From positions 1 to 26,655 of the forward strand of contig JAEXOU010000025.1 of the NCBI GenBank assembly GCA_023439125.1: 26,655 nucleotides of DNA. Direction: 5' to 3'. This stretch comes from Bacillota bacterium. Its GTDB lineage: Bacteria; Bacillota; Clostridia; Lachnospirales; Lachnospiraceae. The notes beneath the pieces are model-generated. The model saw only the letters and a list, made by a program, of their open reading frames with translations, had not been told where the DNA came from and did no database searches. Of the stretch, positions 7,276 through 15,251 are shown one piece after another (positions within the stretch are counted from its first letter, which is position 1; every line of letters begins with the position of its first letter). Both the position numbers and the translations under genes were made by a program.

Positions 7276-7872
7276 TTATATCTGCACTCTTCCATCCAGC
7301 GCTCGCAGAAGCGTAACCTCGTCAATATACTCTAAATCTCCGCCTACCGGAACTCCACTTGCAATTCGTGATACCTTTATCCCAGCTGGCTTTATTAGTT
7401 TGCTTATATACATTGCTGTTGCTTCTCCTTCAAGACTTGAATTTGTCGCAATAATAACTTCATCTACATCCCCTTGAAGTCTTAACATTAACTCTTTTAA
7501 ACGAATGTCAGCAGGTCCAATACCAAGCATTGGTGAAATTGCTCCATGAAGCACATGATAGACCCCATCATATTTTCCTGTCTTCTCATATGCTGCTAAA
7601 TCCCTGGTGTTTTCCACTACCATTATCAATTTTTTATTCCTTTTTTCACTGGAACATATCGGACATATTTCTTTATCTGTTAATGTTTGACATGTATTGC
7701 AATATCTAACATTATTTTTCGCCTCAACAATAGTCGAAGCAAGACGTTCCACTTGGTCTTTCGGCATATTAATTATATGAAATGCTAGTCTTTGAGCAGA
7801 TTTTGCACCAATTCCCGGAAGTCTTCCCAATTCTTCAATTAATTTACTTATTTGTGTACTATAATAATCCAC
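7276..7872 (-). CDS. recR: Recombination protein RecR
   Basis: This is a complete 198-residue RecR, which with RecO/RecF loads RecA at gapped DNA in recombinational repair. Visible parts are the helix-hairpin-helix LPGIGAKSAQRLAF (18-31), the zinc finger C58, C61, C70, C73, and a Toprim domain (about 81-176, including VVEN and TNSSLEGEATA). The C-terminal segment contains GVPVGGDLEYIDEVTL. The start is GTG, with AGGTGG four bases upstream. The dnaX-ybaB-recR order is conserved in Firmicutes. Here recR is separated from ybaB by 217 bases holding a terminator and its own promoter. Confidence 0.97.
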   Translation of the reverse strand: MDYYSTQISKLIEELGRLPGIGAKSAQRLAFHIINMPKDQVERLASTIVEAKNNVRYCNTCQTLTDKEICPICSSEKRNKKLIMVVENTRDLAAYEKTGKYDGVYHVLHGAISPMLGIGPADIRLKELMLRLQGDVDEVIIATNSSLEGEATAMYISKLIKPAGIKVSRIASGVPVGGDLEYIDEVTLLRALDGRVQI

Positions 7873-7929
7873 TTTTCCACCTAAATTCCCATTTACAGTT
7901 ATTTTTCTTACACGATTTAATCATACTTT

Positions 7930-7958
7930 ATTATACCATAATTTTCAAGATTTATCTA
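7930..7958 (-). promoter_or_regulatory. Extended -10 promoter of recR
   Basis: On the minus strand TATAAT (7930-7935) is preceded by TGG, giving an extended -10. TAGATA (7953-7958) lies 17 bases upstream as a weak -35. The predicted start near 7923 gives a leader of about 50 bases before the recR GTG. Confidence 0.65.
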
Positions 7959-8021
7959 AAAACCATGAGCCAATTTATCCCTCTAATTCAAAGATAAACC
8001 TTCGTATTTTGTAACGTAAAA

Positions 8022-8052
8022 TGAGCCTATGATTATTAATCTTAGGCTCATG
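8022..8052 (-). terminator. Terminator after ybaB
   Basis: ATGAGCCTA (8022-8030) and TAGGCTCAT (8044-8052) are perfect nine-base arms with a 13-base loop. On the minus strand the hairpin is followed by TTTACGTT. It lies 37 bases beyond the ybaB stop and ends the dnaX-ybaB transcript. Confidence 0.65.
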
Positions 8053-8089
8053 AATGACATATATCTGTTACTATATCACAATTATGGAT

Positions 8090-8446
8090 TTAGAACATAC
8101 CGCCTAATCCACCTAGACCACCAAGTCCTCCTGTGATTGCGCTCATTGCTTCTGAAGATTCTTCTTCCATTTTACGTAATGCTTCATTCGTTGCAGCAAC
8201 AATAAGGTCTTCTAACATTTCAACATCATCTGGATCGACAACTTCCTTCGATAATTTTACAGAAAGCACCTCTTTTTTCCCGGATACTGTTACTGTTACA
8301 GCACCGCCACCAGCACTTGCTTCCCACTGCTTTTCTTCTATTTCTTTTGTCTTTTCTTCCATCTGTTTCTGCATTCTCTGAGCCTGCTTCATCAGATTAT
8401 TCATGTTTCCAGGCATACCACCTGTAAATCCTCCACGTTTTGCCAT
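8090..8446 (-). CDS. ebfC: YbaB/EbfC nucleoid-associated protein
   Basis: This 118-residue protein belongs to the YbaB/EbfC family, small dimeric DNA-binding proteins associated with the nucleoid. The N-terminal Gly/Met-rich stretch and the helix NLMKQAQRMQKQMEE (17-31) are typical. So are the strands AVTVTVSGKKEVLSVKLS and the helix DVEMLEDLIVAATNEAL, followed by a Gly-Leu repeat tail. The ATG follows AAGGAG at seven bases. It lies 20 bases after dnaX, the usual Firmicute arrangement, and shares its transcript. Exact DNA target and physiological role are not fixed for the family. Confidence 0.95.
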   Translation of the reverse strand: MAKRGGFTGGMPGNMNNLMKQAQRMQKQMEEKTKEIEEKQWEASAGGGAVTVTVSGKKEVLSVKLSKEVVDPDDVEMLEDLIVAATNEALRKMEEESSEAMSAITGGLGGLGGLGGMF

Positions 8447-8466
8447 TGTAATACTCCTTTCTTCAT

Positions 8467-10020
8467 TTAGTCCACATATTCGACTGGAATTTTTTTTATT
8501 ATTTTGGTCAAATCAGGGTATCGATTTAACTCATTTCTGTTATTTACTGTCTTAGTCTGAATTAATACTTCTTTATGAATAACATCCTGAATTGCTTTGC
8601 TAATTTTCTGAAGCTGTGGTTCACGTTTAATGAAACCCTCATCCACTTCGCTCTCGAACAATAATGTTATCGTATTTCCTTCACCTGGGACCACTTTTGC
8701 ACTTATTAAAGTTATCTTTTCTGGTGAACCAACACGATTTACGATATCTCTCCAATTTTGTGCTACTAGCTTTAAATCCTCACTTATCGCTTTAGGCAAT
8801 TCAATTGGTTGTTCCGTCTCCACAGGCTCCTTCTTTTCCATTTGCGTTTCTGTTACAAATGAAACTCCATTTTCCAACTTCTCTTCTAAATCACTTACTC
8901 TCTGTATGAGTGATTCAAAATCAGTTTCCATCATAGGCTTACATAATTTAACTAGAGCAACTTCAATAATTACTCTTTTTTGACTAGCATACTTAATCTG
9001 ATTTGATAAGTCAGAGAAAATTCGAATAAAACGGATAAGCAACTCCATATCGCAGCTTTGGGCTTCTTGCTTTAAAAGTTCCAATTGTTCTTTGGATACT
9101 TCTAAAATGTCTTCAATATCATCTGAAGTCTTTGCTAATAACAAGTTTCTCAAATACCATGTGAAATCTATTGTAAACTGACCAAGTTCACGTCCATTTA
9201 TAATCAACTCTTCTAATAATCGTATGCATTCTGAAACAGAGCCTTTACGAATATAACGTAACAGTCGTGCGAATACCTCGATATCAACTGTACCAAGTAC
9301 ATCTAGTACATTCTCATAGGTCAAAGTTTTTCCAAGATAAAAGGCAATACATTGATCCAGTAGACTGAGTGCATCACGTAAAGATCCGTCTCCAGCCTTT
9401 GCTATATAACGAAGCGCCTTTTCTTCCACATCAACATGCTCTTTATCCATTAATTCTCGCAAACGTAATGTAATATCATCAATTGTAATTCGATGAAAGT
9501 CATATCTCTGGCAACGAGAAAGAATTGTAATTGGAATCTTATGCACCTCTGTTGTAGCTAGGATAAAAATAACATAAGCTGGAGGCTCCTCCAAGGTTTT
9601 AAGTAATGCATTAAATGCACCTGCTGAAAGCATATGCACCTCATCGATAATATAAACCTTATACTTACCTTCAGTTGGTGAATAGCGTACTTCTTCGACA
9701 ATTTCTCTTATGTTATCAACGCCATTATTTGATGCTGCATCAATTTCTATCACATTCATAGATGCCTGTGCTTGAATTGCTTTACACATAGGACATTCAT
9801 TACAAGGATTACCATCTACTGGATGTTCACAGTTGACCGCCTTCGCTAGTATTTTAGCAACTGAGGTCTTTCCTGTACCTCTAGTCCCTGTAAATAAATA
9901 TGCATGACCTAACCTTTCTGCTTTTATCTGATTACGCAGAGTTGTAACGATATGATCCTGCCCTTTAACATCATCAAAGGAATCTGGTCTAAATTTTCTA
10001 TAAAGAGCCATATAAGACAT
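8467..10020 (-). CDS. dnaX: DNA polymerase III subunits gamma/tau
   Basis: DnaX is the ATPase of the clamp loader, which places the beta sliding clamp on primed DNA. With the start used here (ATG 10020, MSYMALYRKFRP, matching Bacillus DnaX) the protein has 517 residues. The Walker A is GTRGTGKTS (45-53). The zinc cysteines are C64, C73, C76 and C79. Walker B is IIDEVHML (124-131), and the sensor/arginine-finger motif is SRCQRYDFH (168-176). Domain III follows, then a short tau-like C-terminal part. An upstream in-frame GTG at 10041 gives seven extra residues; AAAGGA lies 12 bases before the chosen ATG, so the start is not certain. Cotranscribed with ybaB. Confidence 0.96.
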   Translation of the reverse strand: MSYMALYRKFRPDSFDDVKGQDHIVTTLRNQIKAERLGHAYLFTGTRGTGKTSVAKILAKAVNCEHPVDGNPCNECPMCKAIQAQASMNVIEIDAASNNGVDNIREIVEEVRYSPTEGKYKVYIIDEVHMLSAGAFNALLKTLEEPPAYVIFILATTEVHKIPITILSRCQRYDFHRITIDDITLRLRELMDKEHVDVEEKALRYIAKAGDGSLRDALSLLDQCIAFYLGKTLTYENVLDVLGTVDIEVFARLLRYIRKGSVSECIRLLEELIINGRELGQFTIDFTWYLRNLLLAKTSDDIEDILEVSKEQLELLKQEAQSCDMELLIRFIRIFSDLSNQIKYASQKRVIIEVALVKLCKPMMETDFESLIQRVSDLEEKLENGVSFVTETQMEKKEPVETEQPIELPKAISEDLKLVAQNWRDIVNRVGSPEKITLISAKVVPGEGNTITLLFESEVDEGFIKREPQLQKISKAIQDVIHKEVLIQTKTVNNRNELNRYPDLTKIIKKIPVEYVD

Positions 10021-10057
10021 TTTATCACACATTCCTTTCACATAACCTAAAACTCGT

Positions 10058-10102
10058 GCTAATTATTATATCATATTATGACTGGATTAATCAATAATTA
10101 GC
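10058..10102. repeat. Inverted repeat enclosing the dnaX promoter
   Basis: GCTAATTATT (10058-10067) and AATAATTAGC (10093-10102) are perfect ten-base inverted copies 25 bases apart. One arm overlaps the -10 and the other overlaps the -35 of the dnaX promoter. It may be a paired operator, or a chance A/T-rich dyad. Confidence 0.6.
10065..10094 (-). promoter_or_regulatory. Promoter of dnaX-ybaB
   Basis: The minus strand has TTGATT (10089-10094), an 18-base spacer and a perfect TATAAT (10065-10070) preceded by TGA (extended -10). The predicted start near 10058 leaves about 40 bases before the dnaX ATG. Confidence 0.7.
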
Positions 10103-10129
10103 CCCCATAAAAGATATCGTAGATTCTAT

Positions 10130-11098
10130 TTATTCGAATACCTTCTGGAAGTGTTGATAGTCTTTCGAATTTATCCAATCACCACCCCAAGTAAATCCTC
10201 TTTTTGTAAAAGCATTATAGATTATATCATCTTTTTTTATTAAGTACTCGCAGTCGATTGAACGATCCGCATATATTGCACCATTCTCTGGGGTAATTAT
10301 CTCTTTCCCATTCACTGTGTGAATATATGGATTATACAATGGATTTATATCAATTGCTAAACCATATGCATGATTCGACAGTTTTGTTGTGCCTTCAACG
10401 GGACGAAAATTAAAGCTTGAGGAATTATTAGCTTCCATGCTCGCATTATCATCGGCATTATAATCATCTACTAATGCTATCTGCTCGATTGGATATTTTG
10501 CATCAAATAGTTCCTTAAAAATATCAACAATATCCTCTGCAATCAATTGATTTACCACAAGCTCTCCAATATGAATTTCTCCATCAAATCCATAGTGTAA
10601 AACTCGTATATAGCGTAAATTACTCAAATTTGTAGTGCATCCCTCACTATATGACTTATTCTCCATTCGCTCATATACCGAAATTGGAATTTTATGAATC
10701 TCAAAACATTGTGAAAGTGTTGCTGCATTTGCAGTATAAACCTTAATAATCGACTTGACTGGCGTCTGATTGATTAACTCCACTGTTTCCTCATCGATGA
10801 CCTCGAAATCACTAGGATTTAATACGCTTCCTAACTCTTTTATTACTTGTTCTGAATTAATAGACTCTTCCCCTCTTTCTTCACTAGAAGCATCTGAAAA
10901 GCTATCAACTGTAGGTGTTGACTCTATCTTTGGCACTTTTGTAGCTTCTATGGTGCTTGAAACCACTGGTTGTGTAGTTGGAATAATTTCTTGTATGATG
11001 TAATTCGAATTACTTTCTTTCGTTTCATTTCCACTACATGAAGATAGAACAATTGATAGGCAAGACAGACAAATAACCCAATATTTATACTTTCTCAT
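10130..11098 (-). CDS. M15 family D,D-carboxypeptidase-like lipoprotein
   Basis: The N-terminus is a lipoprotein signal with lipobox VLSSC (C21), so the mature protein should be anchored on the outer membrane face. A Ser/Thr/Glu-rich linker (22-85) leads into the catalytic part. The C-terminal region (about 170-322) is a peptidase M15 (VanY/DacB-like) domain. The zinc site is SNHAYGLAID with H243 and D250, the third ligand H316 lies in YQHFQ, and R232 sits in the conserved FNFRP. These enzymes trim D-Ala-D-Ala or crosslinks in peptidoglycan. The middle segment (about 85-170) is unrecognised. The ATG has AAGGAATAGGGG upstream. It follows the small conserved gene by 78 bases and may be the last gene of the glpK cluster. 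Confidence 0.85.
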   Translation of the reverse strand: MRKYKYWVICLSCLSIVLSSCSGNETKESNSNYIIQEIIPTTQPVVSSTIEATKVPKIESTPTVDSFSDASSEERGEESINSEQVIKELGSVLNPSDFEVIDEETVELINQTPVKSIIKVYTANAATLSQCFEIHKIPISVYERMENKSYSEGCTTNLSNLRYIRVLHYGFDGEIHIGELVVNQLIAEDIVDIFKELFDAKYPIEQIALVDDYNADDNASMEANNSSSFNFRPVEGTTKLSNHAYGLAIDINPLYNPYIHTVNGKEIITPENGAIYADRSIDCEYLIKKDDIIYNAFTKRGFTWGGDWINSKDYQHFQKVFE

Positions 11099-11121
11099 TC
11101 CCCTATTCCTTCCATGTATTT

Positions 11122-11143
11122 AATTGTTATCAGTAAAACAATT
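11122..11143. repeat. Small dyad upstream of the M15 lipoprotein gene
   Basis: AATTGTT (11122-11128) and AACAATT (11137-11143) are perfect inverted copies with an eight-base loop. There is no T-run on either side, so it is not an obvious terminator. It could be an operator. Confidence 0.35.
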
Positions 11144-11176
11144 CTAATTCTCTATTGTAAGTTTCATCTGATTGAA

Positions 11177-11446
11177 TTAGTCTTCTTCAATTACATGTAT
11201 CTCAAGATAATCAAAGTCAATCGTTTCTATAAAATTATCCTGAGTAAATCTTGTCTTATCATGCTTTTTAAAATCTGCAATCGTAGCCTCTAGCCAAATC
11301 GGCTTTGATAAGTCAAATTTATTACATACTTCTTCAAGTGCTTCAAAAATCTTCTTTGTTCTCGATAATTTATTGTCCTCATTGCAAACAACCATATCTT
11401 TCACTAAATGATTATTCTTCATGACTTTTGCCCATAAACGGAACAT
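11177..11446 (-). CDS. Small conserved acidic protein, unknown
   Basis: This 89-residue protein is intracellular with no signal or membrane segment. It begins MFRLWAKVMKNN and ends in the acidic EIHVIEED. It reads like a compact alpha/beta domain: strands FRLWAKV and KDMVV, helix RTKKIFEALEEVC, then PIWLEATI and a FDYLEIHVI strand. I recall similar small hypothetical proteins in Lachnospiraceae but know no function. The open frame starts at an ATG overlapping the preceding stop (11470). The internal ATG at 11446 has AAGGAG seven bases upstream and is preferred. It directly follows the flavodoxin-SCP2 gene and is probably translated from the same message. Confidence 0.75.
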   Translation of the reverse strand: MFRLWAKVMKNNHLVKDMVVCNEDNKLSRTKKIFEALEEVCNKFDLSKPIWLEATIADFKKHDKTRFTQDNFIETIDFDYLEIHVIEED

Positions 11447-11470
11447 AAGTTTCTCCTTTCCATTGGTCAT

Positions 11471-12475
11471 TTAAGTCAAGACTGTAAATTGGAATAATTG
11501 ATCAAATCTACGGAGTGCCTGAAAATCCCCTTTGGCAATTAACTCACCTGACATAAAAGCACCTTGAAAGGTCGTCCTGCCATTTACAAGCTTATTTACA
11601 ACATCACGTGTTGTCTTTACAATCACATCTGCATCCTCCTTACTTCCGTAAGTGCAATTCAATTGCGAACCATTCACATCAATGACTAACGTTCTTTTTA
11701 CATCGGTCATATGAATGGAAACAGATGTATTGACATTATTAACTTGTGGTTTGAAATTCTCCTTAAAATTTTTTATAAACTCATTCTTTGTATCATTACC
11801 CTCATTTTGTAACATTCCCTTAAATAGTTGAGCTAGCTCTTCAATATCTTCTTTTTGCTTTTTCACATATGTATCGTCAGATACATACTTGGAAAGCTGC
11901 TCTCCCTCTTGAGGTGTTAACTCAATATGAGCTGTTGATAACATTTTATGAACCATCGTATAGTTACTACTTGGTAGTTGCTCTATTTTTTGATTAATAA
12001 TCCGATACAATGTTTCAGCCTTTTTCTCAATTAACTTGGTGTAATTCGGATTTGTTTCAAAATCAATATGATTTTCTACATAAGCAGAGATACCATCTAA
12101 AGCTATGCCACCTAATAGTTCCCACGCAGTAGTTAAGGTACTTATCGCTTCCTTTTCTCCATACGTATTGGAAATAACTACAGGGAACATATAGGTTTTC
12201 TTAATTTTCTGCTTATCACCATAAAGCCAGCAAGCATCTAGAAATTGCTGCATGAATCCACCAATTCCCATCCATTCGACATTTACAGCTAAAATAACAC
12301 CGTCTGCCTCTTTTAATGTATTCGGCATCATAGTTATACTGTTTTTTTGTTCAAATAGATTGTAGCGTGTTACATTTACTCTAAGTTCTGATAATACTTC
12401 TGTTAACTTGTTCATTACATAAATTGTAGGATCCTCAATTAATCCTCTACCACCATAGTATATATTGATATTCAT
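11471..12475 (-). CDS. Flavodoxin-like domain fused to SCP2-like domain
   Basis: Residues 1-165 have a flavodoxin / FMN-reductase-like fold. They start with strand INIYYGGRG and continue with the switch-like stretch EADGVILAVNVEWMGIGG (56-73), FLDACW and FPVVISNTYGEKEA. Residues about 235-334 resemble SCP2 sterol-carrier domains, small hydrophobic ligand carriers. The evidence there is the strands VSIHMTDV and RTLVIDVNG and the terminal pattern FMSGELIAKGDFQALRRFDQLF. The fusion suggests a redox protein with a lipid-binding module, but no substrate can be named. Its ATG overlaps the rhomboid stop (ATGA), so the two are tightly coupled. The flavin-binding loop is not the classic flavodoxin T/S-rich one, so cofactor use is unproven. 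Confidence 0.8.
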   Translation of the reverse strand: MNINIYYGGRGLIEDPTIYVMNKLTEVLSELRVNVTRYNLFEQKNSITMMPNTLKEADGVILAVNVEWMGIGGFMQQFLDACWLYGDKQKIKKTYMFPVVISNTYGEKEAISTLTTAWELLGGIALDGISAYVENHIDFETNPNYTKLIEKKAETLYRIINQKIEQLPSSNYTMVHKMLSTAHIELTPQEGEQLSKYVSDDTYVKKQKEDIEELAQLFKGMLQNEGNDTKNEFIKNFKENFKPQVNNVNTSVSIHMTDVKRTLVIDVNGSQLNCTYGSKEDADVIVKTTRDVVNKLVNGRTTFQGAFMSGELIAKGDFQALRRFDQLFQFTVLT

Positions 12476-13548
12476 GATACAACACCTCTCTTCTTTGGCT
12501 TTCTATAAATCAAGATTGCAAGAATAATACCACTAATGAGCCCTCCAATATGGGCTGCATTATCAACTCGTTGGTTCGAAAACCCACCATACAAGCTGAA
12601 TATAACAAATAAAATCATCTGTCTTCTACTTAGGTTTTCAACTCTTCCTTTATTGATAAGTACAATCCAAAGAACTGCTCCTACCACACCAAAGATTGCA
12701 CCTGATGCACCTATACTGCCCCCATATGTTTCTCCCATATTATATCCAAGAGATATGATACCCGCAATGATTCCTGATAAAAGATAAAGAAAACAATACT
12801 TTAACTTTCCAATCTTCTTTTCGAGTATTCCACCAATTACTGAAAGTATAAGCATATTGTTAAACAGATGATTAGCACCGCTATGCAAGAACATACAGGT
12901 TAGTAAACGGTAATACTCATGGTTTTCCTTTACCGCCGTCCACACAAGTTTTCCTTTTTCAACTGCGACGTCATAGTAATCTGTCACTGAAAGAATAATG
13001 AATACTGCAATGTTGAGTAGTATGATACATGAATTAGCAAATCCAATTTTCTGTAAGCCATCTTTCATCTGATGTTTCTTCTCTGCTAACCATCCAATAT
13101 CTGTACTATTTGTATCACGACTATTGTCTGGCATATTCTCGTATTGCCCAGTTTGATCTCTTGATTGTAGTATCTTTTCTATACCAGAATAAATGTTTAA
13201 ATCATCATCGCTCATCCCTTCAAATATAAGAAGACGATTATTTTCCAGATCAATTACTGATGTGTGGTCGTTTTGGCGATAAACCTCACGTACACGGTCA
13301 ACATTGTTGGTGCATAAAAATGTTATTAATTTATACTCTTTCTGACTACCTTCCTGTAATTTTTGAATAATCTGCTTTTCTACATTAGCACACTGTTCCT
13401 TACTCCACTCGGTTCCACTAGGCATATGAAATAGTATAACTACATGATTAAGGTCTTCTCTATTCGTTACATATACAGATATATTGGGGGCATTCGTCTT
13501 TAGTTGCGCTAACCCTTTTTGATAGAAAAAATCTGTAAACAGTTCCAT
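12472..13548 (-). CDS. Rhomboid-family intramembrane serine protease
   Basis: The C-terminal half (about 170-350) is a six-helix rhomboid core. It has the helix-2 motif FLHSGANHLFNN (220-231), the catalytic serine S282 in GASGAIFG (280-287), and the catalytic histidine H333 in AHIGGL (333 onward). Rhomboids cut transmembrane substrates within the membrane. The first 165 residues form a soluble cytoplasmic domain with alternating strands and helices, as in the long GluP/YqgP rhomboids of Bacillus. A charged stretch precedes the first helix. AGGAG lies seven bases before the ATG. The gene starts 11 bases after glpK and overlaps the next gene by four bases, so it belongs to the glpK operon. The substrate is unknown. 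Confidence 0.92.
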   Translation of the reverse strand: MELFTDFFYQKGLAQLKTNAPNISVYVTNREDLNHVVILFHMPSGTEWSKEQCANVEKQIIQKLQEGSQKEYKLITFLCTNNVDRVREVYRQNDHTSVIDLENNRLLIFEGMSDDDLNIYSGIEKILQSRDQTGQYENMPDNSRDTNSTDIGWLAEKKHQMKDGLQKIGFANSCIILLNIAVFIILSVTDYYDVAVEKGKLVWTAVKENHEYYRLLTCMFLHSGANHLFNNMLILSVIGGILEKKIGKLKYCFLYLLSGIIAGIISLGYNMGETYGGSIGASGAIFGVVGAVLWIVLINKGRVENLSRRQMILFVIFSLYGGFSNQRVDNAAHIGGLISGIILAILIYRKPKKRGVVS

Positions 13549-13559
13549 TTAAAAGCTCC

Positions 13560-15059
13560 TTACTCTTTATCATTTGCCCAGTAAATTGCACAACGGACAG
13601 CTCTTCTCCAACCCTTCAGTAACTCTTCTCGTATGTTATGATCCATCGATGGATGAAAACTTTTTGATAATTTCCAATTTTCTTTTATCTCTTCTCTGCT
13701 TTTCCAATATCCAGTAGATAATCCTGCAAGGTACGCAGCGCCTAATGCCGTTGTTTCGATGCATTCAGGACGATAGACAAGGGTGTCAAGGATATCTGCT
13801 TGGAACTGCATCAAAAAGCTATTTGCACAAGCTCCTCCATCCACCTTTAAACTTTTTAAAGTAATTCCAGAATCCTGTTGCATCGCCTTTAATACGTCTA
13901 CCGTCTGATATGCTAAAGATTCCAGAGTGGCACGTATCATATGTTCTTTACTAAATCCACGCGTAATTCCAACAATTGTTCCTTTTGCATACTGATTCCA
14001 ATATGGTGCTCCTAGTCCAGTAAATGCAGGTACAACATAAACCCCTGCCGTATCTGGTACTGCTTTGGCATACTCTTCCGAAGAGGATGCACTTTTTAAC
14101 ATTCGTTGTTCATCTCTTAACCATTGAATTGCTGCTCCAGCTACAAAGATTGAGCCTTCCAGTGCATATTCAATCGAATGCTCTTCACCTGCAGCAATTG
14201 TAGTTAATAATCCATTATTAGACTTTATTGCTGTTTTTCCAGTGTTCATTAAAAGGAAGCAACCCGTACCATAAGTATTTTTCACTTCACCTTCTTCAAA
14301 ACAACACTGCCCAAACAATGCAGCCTGTTGATCTCCTGCAACACCTGAAATAGTTACTGCATCACCAAGTAAAACATCTTCTGTTTCTCCAAAATAACTG
14401 CTCGATGCTTGTACCTTTGGAAGCATCTGAATTGGAATATCGAGTCGATTCAATATCTCCTCATCCCAACATAATTTATGAATATCAAAAAGCATCGTTC
14501 GGGATGCATTAGTATAATCTGTAGCATGCACTTTCCCTTTGGTCAGATTCCAAATCAACCAAGTATCTACTGTACCAAAAAGTATATCTCCTCGCTCGGC
14601 CGCTTCTCTCGCACCCTTTACATGATCCAAAATCCACTTTATTTTAGTTCCTGAAAAATAAGCATCCGGAATCAAACCTGTCTTTTCTTGTATCACTCGA
14701 TCAAATCCATCTTCTCTTAATTCTTCAATCATATCAGCGGTTCTATGACACTGCCAAACAATAGCATTATATATTGGTTCACCAGTATGACGATTCCAGC
14801 AAATTGTTGTTTCTCTCTGATTGGTAATTCCAATTGCAGCAATATCCTTACCTTTTGCTCCAATCGATGCCATCGCTTCTGTTGCAACACTAATCTGTGA
14901 AGACCAAATCTCCATCGGATTATGTTCTACCCAACCTACTTTCGGATAATATTGTGGGAATTCCTTCTGGGCAACGGAGCAGATTTTTCCCTCTTTATTA
15001 AACAAGATGCATCGAGAACTTGTTGTGCCTTGATCCAAAGCCATTATATACTTCTCCAT
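13560..15059 (-). CDS. glpK: Glycerol kinase
   Basis: GlpK phosphorylates glycerol to glycerol 3-phosphate using ATP. The FGGY-family motifs are complete: DQGTTSSR (9-16), the glycerol contacts R82-E83 (NQRET), E45-H46 (GWVEH) and D243 in GVAGDQQAALFGQ, NTYGTG (261-266), and the C-terminal GGACANSFLMQFQAD. The length, 499 residues, is normal. Enterococcal and bacillary GlpK carry a histidine in the loop before GDQQ that HPr phosphorylates. The equivalent loop here (about 221-236, GETEDVLLGD) has none. I chose ATG 15059, five bases after GGAGG; an in-frame GTG at 15071 lacks its own Shine-Dalgarno. It leads the operon with rhomboid and flavodoxin-SCP2. No glpF or glpD is in view. Confidence 0.97.
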   Translation of the reverse strand: MEKYIMALDQGTTSSRCILFNKEGKICSVAQKEFPQYYPKVGWVEHNPMEIWSSQISVATEAMASIGAKGKDIAAIGITNQRETTICWNRHTGEPIYNAIVWQCHRTADMIEELREDGFDRVIQEKTGLIPDAYFSGTKIKWILDHVKGAREAAERGDILFGTVDTWLIWNLTKGKVHATDYTNASRTMLFDIHKLCWDEEILNRLDIPIQMLPKVQASSSYFGETEDVLLGDAVTISGVAGDQQAALFGQCCFEEGEVKNTYGTGCFLLMNTGKTAIKSNNGLLTTIAAGEEHSIEYALEGSIFVAGAAIQWLRDEQRMLKSASSSEEYAKAVPDTAGVYVVPAFTGLGAPYWNQYAKGTIVGITRGFSKEHMIRATLESLAYQTVDVLKAMQQDSGITLKSLKVDGGACANSFLMQFQADILDTLVYRPECIETTALGAAYLAGLSTGYWKSREEIKENWKLSKSFHPSMDHNIREELLKGWRRAVRCAIYWANDKE

Positions 15060-15087
15060 CATAACCTCCACATTATCACTTCTTTAT

Positions 15088-15116
15088 ATTATACAATAAT
15101 GAAAAAAAAACTACAA
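15088..15116 (-). promoter_or_regulatory. Possible promoter of glpK
   Basis: The minus strand has a perfect TATAAT (15088-15093), a 17-base spacer containing a nine-base T tract, and a weak -35 TTGTAG (15111-15116). The predicted start near 15081 leaves about 22 bases before the ATG. The -35 matches consensus at only three positions. Confidence 0.45.
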
Positions 15117-15183
15117 TCTTTTGACTAGTATTACCTCTTCATGAACAAAAGTGTCCTTCTATCGGAAAAATTCCAATATCTTA

Positions 15184-15248
15184 AAAAGGAGCATGCAAAT
15201 AGGAACTTTTGAAATTATGATCAAAAGGCCTATCCACACCCTCCTTTT
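15184..15248. repeat. Nested hairpin upstream of glpK
   Basis: Three pairs of inverted arms share one centre: AAAAGGAG/CTCCTTTT (15184-15191, 15241-15248), ATAGG/CCTAT (15199-15203, 15229-15233) and CTTTTGA/TCAAAAG (15206-15212, 15221-15227) around an eight-base loop. On the minus strand the hairpin ends in CTCCTTTTT, so it could work as a terminator or attenuator ahead of glpK. Confidence 0.65.
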
Positions 15249-15251
15249 ATC

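Noticed and set aside
8975..8981. A AAA AAG-like slippery heptamer in dnaX, suggesting a gamma/tau frameshift
   Set aside because: The heptamer starts at the second base of a codon (CAA AAA AGA), the wrong phase for canonical -1 slippage, and no strong following hairpin was seen.
10021..10129. SRP (4.5S/scRNA) gene upstream of dnaX as in Bacillus
   Set aside because: The gap is about 100 bases, filled by the dnaX promoter, and has no SRP-like hairpin.
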